This document shows positions 29,123 through 32,982 of a DNA stretch of 32,982 nt, piece after piece (the stretch's first letter is position 1; every line of letters starts with the position of its first letter). The position numbers and the translations under genes are program-made. The notes under the pieces are model-generated. The model was not told the DNA's origin and did no database searches. It worked only from the letters and a program-made list of their open reading frames with translations. Location of the stretch: NCBI GenBank assembly GCA_030431855.1, contig JAUIII010000010.1:1-32982 (forward strand). Direction: 5' to 3'. This DNA is from a bacterium. Its GTDB lineage: Bacteria > Patescibacteriota > Saccharimonadia > Saccharimonadales > Saccharimonadaceae.

Positions 29123-29842
29123 ATGGAAGTTATACTACATAAAAGAGACGAATTTCAGAAGATTCTTCAGGCCTACAGGCCATCCAGCGAGGCCGAGCAA
29201 CTATTAAGTCAGATGCCGTTTGTGATTTTGCAAGGCATCACAGGTAGTGGCCGAAATGCAATTATAGACTATTTAGTTCAGCACAGTCATTTTCATCAGG
29301 TTGTCTCTGACACCACACGTCCGCCAAAGTTACGCGACGGTGTGATGGAGCAAAATGGCTTACAGTATTTCTTTCGTTCTGAAGATGAAGTGTTAACAGA
29401 CTTGAAGAACGGCATGTATCTAGAAGCAGAACTAATTCACAATCAGCAGGTGTCTGGAATTAGCGTTCGCGAATTGGAGCGCGCACACAAAAGCGGAAAG
29501 GTCCCCATTAATGAAGTAGCGAGAGAAGGTGTTTCTAATGTGCGTCGCGTGAAACAAGACACGACAATATTTTTTGTTGTTCCCCCGAGTTTTGACGAAT
29601 GGATGAAGCGTCTAACGGGTAGAGAACAGATGACAGAGCTAGAACTAAAGAATCGAAAACAGTCGGCTCGTGAAGAATTGGAGGAGGCGCTCAGCAAGGA
29701 CTACTTTCATTACGTCGTCAATGACACGCTTGAACGCGTATCAAAAACCATAGAGAAAATTGTAGATGGTGCCGACGACAACGAAGAAAATCAACGCGCT
29801 ATGCAAGCAGCCAAAGGAATATTAGCTCGACTAAAGAGTTAG
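29123..29842 (+). CDS. Guanylate kinase-like protein with altered P-loop
   Basis: A 239-aa protein whose residues 33-225 follow the guanylate kinase fold: P-loop region VILQGITGSGRNAIIDYL, GMP-binding VSDTTRPPKLRDGVMEQNGLQYFF, and EAELIHNQQVSGISV, matching the usual E-h-h-YG. The Walker A lysine and the next Ser/Thr are replaced (GITGSGRNA; R44, N45), where active enzymes have GSGKS/T. So catalysis is doubtful, and it may be a binding or scaffold homologue. There are also a 30-residue N-terminal extension and an acidic helical tail. The gene is upstream of hrcA and separated from it by a CIRCE operator. Confidence 0.75.
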   Translation: MEVILHKRDEFQKILQAYRPSSEAEQLLSQMPFVILQGITGSGRNAIIDYLVQHSHFHQVVSDTTRPPKLRDGVMEQNGLQYFFRSEDEVLTDLKNGMYLEAELIHNQQVSGISVRELERAHKSGKVPINEVAREGVSNVRRVKQDTTIFFVVPPSFDEWMKRLTGREQMTELELKNRKQSAREELEEALSKDYFHYVVNDTLERVSKTIEKIVDGADDNEENQRAMQAAKGILARLKS

Positions 29843-29846
29843 CTGC

Positions 29847-29887
29847 CTGGCACTCGTTTGACGCGAGTGCTAAATTTACGCTATAAT
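29847..29887 (+). promoter_or_regulatory. CIRCE operator and promoter of hrcA
   Basis: CTGGCACTC-N9-GAGTGCTAA (29847-29873) is a CIRCE element with two mismatches in the left arm. TTGACG (29858-29863) lies within its spacer, and TATAAT (29882-29887) follows after 18 bp, 7 nt before the ATG at 29895. HrcA bound here would block the polymerase. Confidence 0.9.
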
Positions 29888-29894
29888 GTCAGGT

Positions 29895-30599
29895 ATGACA
29901 GAGCGACAAATCGCAATTCTTTCATCTATTATCGAGCAATATGCTGAGGTGGCATCACCTGTAGGTAGTGTTACGCTCGCGAAGTTGTTCAATGTTTCTA
30001 GTGCGACAATTCGCAGCGAGATGGCTAAGCTAGAGGAGCTTGGTTTGATAGCTCAGCCACACACCAGTGCTGGCCGTATCCCTACAGACAAAGGCTATCG
30101 ATTTTACGTAAATTTACTGACGCAGCAGCAGGAGCAGCTACAAGCTCCAGACCGTAGCTCACGTGCTATCGAAGCTCGTGTAGCGACGCATGGTAGCAGG
30201 GCAGACCGGGCGATTCGTAGCGCAGTAGATAGCCTAGTAGACCTTACCTCAAACCTTGGCCTCGCAACGATTGGCGATGAACTATACCTCAGTGGAATGG
30301 GAAACCTATTTAGCCAGCCAGAATTTATGAACGGTAATCATGCGCAATCGGTTGCACGCTTGCTCGACAACCTTGAGCCATGGCTCCGCGAAGCAGCGCC
30401 AAACGAACCTTTGAATGTATTCATTGGTAGCGAAAACCCTATTGGCAAAAGCAGCGGCGCAACGCTAATCATCAGTCGTTTCCGTTCGCCGTTTTCAGAC
30501 AACAGCTACATTGGTGTACTTGGGCCAACCCGCCAGAGCTATGGCCGCGTCATGCGTTTGGTTAGACAGACTGGTGCGATGCTTGAAGAGGTACTATAA
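29895..30599 (+). CDS. hrcA: Heat-inducible transcription repressor HrcA
   Basis: A 234-aa repressor. The winged-helix domain is at about 1-75 ([57 protein letters not shown]). The C-terminal half retains [24 protein letters not shown] and [19 protein letters not shown]. It binds CIRCE and is helped to fold by chaperones, so heat stress releases it. It is about 100 residues shorter than typical HrcA (about 340), apparently lacking much of the middle, including the inserted domain. ATG 29895 is chosen over ATG 29886, which overlaps the -10 box itself. The stop overlaps the next gene (TAATG). Confidence 0.92.
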   Translation: MTERQIAILSSIIEQYAEVASPVGSVTLAKLFNVSSATIRSEMAKLEELGLIAQPHTSAGRIPTDKGYRFYVNLLTQQQEQLQAPDRSSRAIEARVATHGSRADRAIRSAVDSLVDLTSNLGLATIGDELYLSGMGNLFSQPEFMNGNHAQSVARLLDNLEPWLREAAPNEPLNVFIGSENPIGKSSGATLIISRFRSPFSDNSYIGVLGPTRQSYGRVMRLVRQTGAMLEEVL

Positions 30600-30769
30600 T
30601 GACAGATTTCATTGGCCGGATAATGTCAGGTGTGCCCCTGTGGGTTAGTCTTCCCGTCGTGACGGTTTTAGGTTTACTATGGATGTATTTCTTCGAAGTG
30701 GCGCCCTTCAAACCGGCCAAAGGCGAATCAGAATGGCAAAAAAAATGGAGGAAGCATGGCAAAAAGTAA
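30599..30769 (+). CDS. Small single-helix membrane protein between hrcA and grpE
   Basis: A 56-aa reading frame whose ATG overlaps the hrcA stop and whose end overlaps the grpE start by 14 nt. The product has a helix at about 12-32 (PLWVSLPVVTVLGLLWMYFF) and a basic cytoplasmic tail (FKPAKGESEWQKKWRKHGKK). Its place inside a heat-shock operon with overlaps on both sides suggests it is translated with hrcA and grpE. No function is known to me. Confidence 0.68.
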   Translation: MTDFIGRIMSGVPLWVSLPVVTVLGLLWMYFFEVAPFKPAKGESEWQKKWRKHGKK

Positions 30770-31220
30770 TAAGGCAGATAAACTAGATCAACAGATTGCA
30801 GAGCTCACGCTTGATTTACAACGCACAAGGGCGGACTTTGAAAACTTCCGTAAACGTATGGAGCAGGAAAAAGCCTTTGCACGAGACAGTGGTCAGTCCA
30901 GCGCGATATTGAAACTTCTTCCTGTTATAGACAACATCGAACGTGCAATCGCGCATATGCCGGCAGAGCTAGCAGATAACAAGTGGGCACAAGGTGTTGC
31001 AGGACTAGTGAAAAATCTTGAAAAATCACTCGAAGCATTGAATGTGAGGCGCATCAAAGCAGAGCCAGGCACAGCATTTAATCCAGAGCTACATGAAGCA
31101 ATTCAATTCGACGAAGATACCACCGGAGAACAAGAGGTGATTGCAGAAGAACTCCAGGCTGGCTATATGCTGAATGGCACACCGATGCGCCATGCAATGG
31201 TAAAAGTAACAAGAAAGTAA
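30756..31220 (+). CDS. grpE: Nucleotide exchange factor GrpE
   Basis: A 154-aa GrpE, which releases ADP from DnaK. A long helical N-terminus (DQQIAELTLDLQRTRADFEN, FRKRMEQEKAFARDSGQ) leads into the conserved LLPVIDNIERAIAH. The beta-wing follows, with FNPELHEAIQFDED and EVIAEELQAGYMLNGTPMRH, ending AMVKVTRK. It is short, with little of the disordered N-terminus usual in larger GrpE proteins. GGAGGA lies 6 nt before the ATG. It is the third gene of the HrcA-controlled cluster. Confidence 0.95.
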   Translation: MAKSNKADKLDQQIAELTLDLQRTRADFENFRKRMEQEKAFARDSGQSSAILKLLPVIDNIERAIAHMPAELADNKWAQGVAGLVKNLEKSLEALNVRRIKAEPGTAFNPELHEAIQFDEDTTGEQEVIAEELQAGYMLNGTPMRHAMVKVTRK

Positions 31221-31227
31221 AAATAAA

Positions 31228-31535
31228 GTGGCAAAAACAGGGCATCATCTACACAAATACATCATGACAAAAAAAGAAATACGTACGATTGATCGTTTTA
31301 TGATGATCGCTTCGCTTGTGAACCCGCTCACTGCATTGCCGCAGCTATACTCAATCGTGATGATGGGCGATAGAGGGGGGTATCTCTCGCCACCTGGATA
31401 GGATTTGCAGTCTTTGCGACAATTTTTCTGGTATATGGTATCGCACATAAACTTTGGCCTCTTATAGTTGGAAATATCCTATGGCTGTTGATAGAGCTAG
31501 CCATTATAGCTGCACTCTTGGTTCGGCCCGCATAG
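31228..31535 (+). pseudogene. SemiSWEET (PQ-loop) sugar transporter, frameshifted
   Basis: Two frames together make one SemiSWEET-type protein of about 90-100 aa. Frame one, from GTG 31228 or ATG 31264, reads RFMMIASLVNPLTALPQLYS, then IVMMGDRGG, and stops at TAG 31399-31401. Frame two, from about 31380, reads VSLATWIGFAVFATIFLVYG, then IAHKLWPLIVGNILWLLIEL, ending at TAG 31533-31535. The break lies at a run of six G (31375-31380); one more G would restore the frame. SemiSWEETs are three-helix proteins that work as dimers to pass sugars across membranes. It may be a true pseudogene, a read error or a slippage site. Confidence 0.8.
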
Positions 31536-31602
31536 CAAGAATGCGCTACAAACTATGCGAATTTTCAGCATTTCCTGTTTTGAATAGAGGTGACCATGTA
31601 AG

Positions 31603-31640
31603 TTAGCACTCTTGACATGAGAGTGCTAACTCGCTATTAT
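31603..31640 (+). promoter_or_regulatory. Perfect CIRCE operator and promoter of dnaK
   Basis: TTAGCACTC-N9-GAGTGCTAA (31603-31629) has no mismatch. TTGACA (31612-31617) fills its spacer, and TATTAT (31635-31640) follows after 17 bp. A leader of about 80 nt with AGGAGG at 31714-31719 precedes the dnaK ATG. This is standard HrcA control. Confidence 0.96.
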
Positions 31641-31727
31641 GGAAGTAGATTTGGCACTATCCTGCGAGGAGTGCCAAGAAATTTACAAAGATTTTACATA
31701 CTTATCACAAAATAGGAGGAACCCCAC

Positions 31728-32982
31728 ATGGGTAAAATTATCGGAATCGACCTAGGAACAACTAACTCTGCAGTTGCCTACATGGTGGCAGGCAAGCCAG
31801 AGGTAATTGCCAACGCAGAAGGTAACCGCACGACACCAAGCGTTGTTGCTGTCACCAAAAAAGGCGAGCGAATTGTAGGCCAAGTTGCACAGCGCCAGCG
31901 AGTGACTAACGCAAAAAACACCATCTACGGTGTAAAGCGTTTGATTGGCCGTAAATTTAGCGACAAAGAAGTGCAAAAAGACCATGACATCATGCCATTC
32001 GAAATCGTGAAAAAGGGGACTGGCGTGGCGGTAAAGATGGACGGCAAAGACTACACCCCAGAAGAAGTATCAGCCATGATCCTCGGCAAGCTAAAAGCTG
32101 ACGCTGAAAAGCACCTAGGCGAACCTGTGACAGAAGCAGTCATTACGGTACCTGCGTACTTTGACGATTCACAGCGCCAGGCAACCAAAGACGCTGGCAA
32201 GATTGCTGGCCTCGAAGTGAAGCGAATTATAAACGAGCCAACCGCAGCTGCCCTAGCCTACGGTCTAGACAAAGGTAAAGAAGAAAAGATTGTGGTATTC
32301 GACCTCGGTGGCGGTACCTTCGACGTATCTGTACTAGAGCTTGGCGACGGTGTATTTGAGGTAAAAAGCACCAATGGTGACACACACCTTGGTGGTGAAG
32401 ATTTCGACAATCGTATTGTCGATCACTTCCTAGAAGAGTTCAAGAAACAAGAAGGCATCGACTTAAAGAAAGATAATGCTGCATTACAACGTCTAAAAGA
32501 CGAAGCTGAAAAAGCCAAGAAAGAACTTTCTAGCACGCCGCAGGTAGACATCAACCTGCCATTCCTCACCGCAGACGCGGATGGCCCAAAGCACTTCGAG
32601 TACACACTGACTCGTTCAAAGCTAGAAGACCTCGTAGCTGACTTGATCCAGAAAACAGTCGAGCCAGTTGAAAAGGCACTCAAAGACGCGAAACTTTCAG
32701 CCAAGGACATCAACGAAGTAGTGCTAGTGGGTGGTATGACACGCATGCCTGCGGTGGTCGAGAAAGTGAAAGAAATTTTCGGCAAAGACCCAATGCAGGG
32801 CGTCAACCCTGACGAAGTTGTGGCAATCGGTGCTGCGATACAGGGTGGTGTGCTAGCTGGTGACGTAAAAGACGTACTGCTGCTAGACGTGACACCACTA
32901 AGCCTTGGTATTGAAACCATGGGTAATGTAACGACCAAGCTAATTGAACGAAACACAACCATTCCTACCAGTAAGTCTGAGA
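31728..32982 (+). CDS. dnaK: Chaperone DnaK (Hsp70), N-terminal part
   Basis: The first 418 residues are present and the gene runs off the right edge. The ATPase domain shows [16 protein letters not shown], the linker region [47 protein letters not shown] and [12 protein letters not shown]. The start of the substrate-binding domain is [17 protein letters not shown]. It binds exposed hydrophobic peptides in an ATP cycle with GrpE, encoded upstream, and DnaJ, not seen here. Its strong promoter with a perfect CIRCE and its AGGAGG ribosome binding site 8 nt before the ATG indicate high, heat-inducible expression. Confidence 0.98.
   Translation, partial: MGKIIGIDLGTTNSAVAYMVAGKPEVIANAEGNRTTPSVVAVTKKGERIVGQVAQRQRVTNAKNTIYGVKRLIGRKFSDKEVQKDHDIMPFEIVKKGTGVAVKMDGKDYTPEEVSAMILGKLKADAEKHLGEPVTEAVITVPAYFDDSQRQATKDAGKIAGLEVKRIINEPTAAALAYGLDKGKEEKIVVFDLGGGTFDVSVLELGDGVFEVKSTNGDTHLGGEDFDNRIVDHFLEEFKKQEGIDLKKDNAALQRLKDEAEKAKKELSSTPQVDINLPFLTADADGPKHFEYTLTRSKLEDLVADLIQKTVEPVEKALKDAKLSAKDINEVVLVGGMTRMPAVVEKVKEIFGKDPMQGVNPDEVVAIGAAIQGGVLAGDVKDVLLLDVTPLSLGIETMGNVTTKLIERNTTIPTSKSE

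Noticed and set aside
32423-32962. 179-aa minus-strand frame inside dnaK
   Set aside because: It is an antisense shadow of the conserved dnaK coding sequence.

Overview
The window looks like a piece of a Candidatus Saccharibacteria (TM7, Patescibacteria) chromosome or a close relative. This is inferred from the gene set and style. Genes are tightly packed and often overlap, and moderate-GC coding is kept throughout apart from one insert. The housekeeping set is reduced: trmB, murC-type ligase, tilS, ftsH, murJ, lepA, hrcA/grpE/dnaK and dinB. Several small membrane proteins cannot be named. Many genes have a -10 box that ends 6-8 nt before the start codon, so their mRNAs should be leaderless. 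TGA is read as stop (for example the ATGA overlap at 16164-16167), so this is not a UGA-recoded lineage.

Layout. 1-2060: N-terminus of a Kef-type antiporter, trmB, a MazG-like pyrophosphohydrolase, then a G+C-rich lipoprotein gene with its own strong hairpin that stands out as probably acquired, perhaps from an actinobacterial host. 2060-8345: MurC-type ligase, an MFS transporter, an unknown membrane protein, a strongly promoted 68-aa protein, a two-gene ABC exporter and an acidic unknown protein. 8345-9345: a CAU tRNA surrounded by tRNA debris and inverted repeats, a FtsB/DivIC-like divisome protein and initiator tRNA-fMet with an unusual anticodon stem. 9349-10851: a secreted M23 peptidase with FG-GAP repeats. 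10856-14160: a minus-strand operon of membrane protein, stand-alone ATP-cone, a flavin disulfide reductase relative lacking both redox cysteines, and a branched-chain aminotransferase. 14250-15260: an unannotated 40-aa gene with near-ideal signals, a YggT protein, and another CAU tRNA behind a hairpin-rich leader.

15259-19196: maf, a structured leader and three-gene operon ending in a Y-family polymerase, a Nudix hydrolase, and a small membrane protein overlapping tilS. 19280-24590: ftsH, murJ, lepA. 24629-29084: two paralogous small membrane proteins flank a GT-C-like membrane glycosyltransferase, followed by a secreted glycoside hydrolase-like protein. 29123-32982: a guanylate-kinase-like protein with an altered P-loop, then the heat-shock cluster hrcA - small TM protein - grpE, a frameshifted SemiSWEET gene, and dnaK. 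Both heat-shock promoters carry CIRCE operators, so HrcA should repress both itself and dnaK.

How it fits together: the envelope theme is strong (MurC, MurJ, FtsB-like, YggT, M23 peptidase, GT-C, glycoside hydrolase, lipoprotein), as expected of a small epibiont that remodels its own surface and contacts a host cell. Three CAU-anticodon tRNAs and TilS, which is needed to make the Ile2 version read AUA, lie within about 11 kb. All assignments come from reading the sequence; no database search was run.
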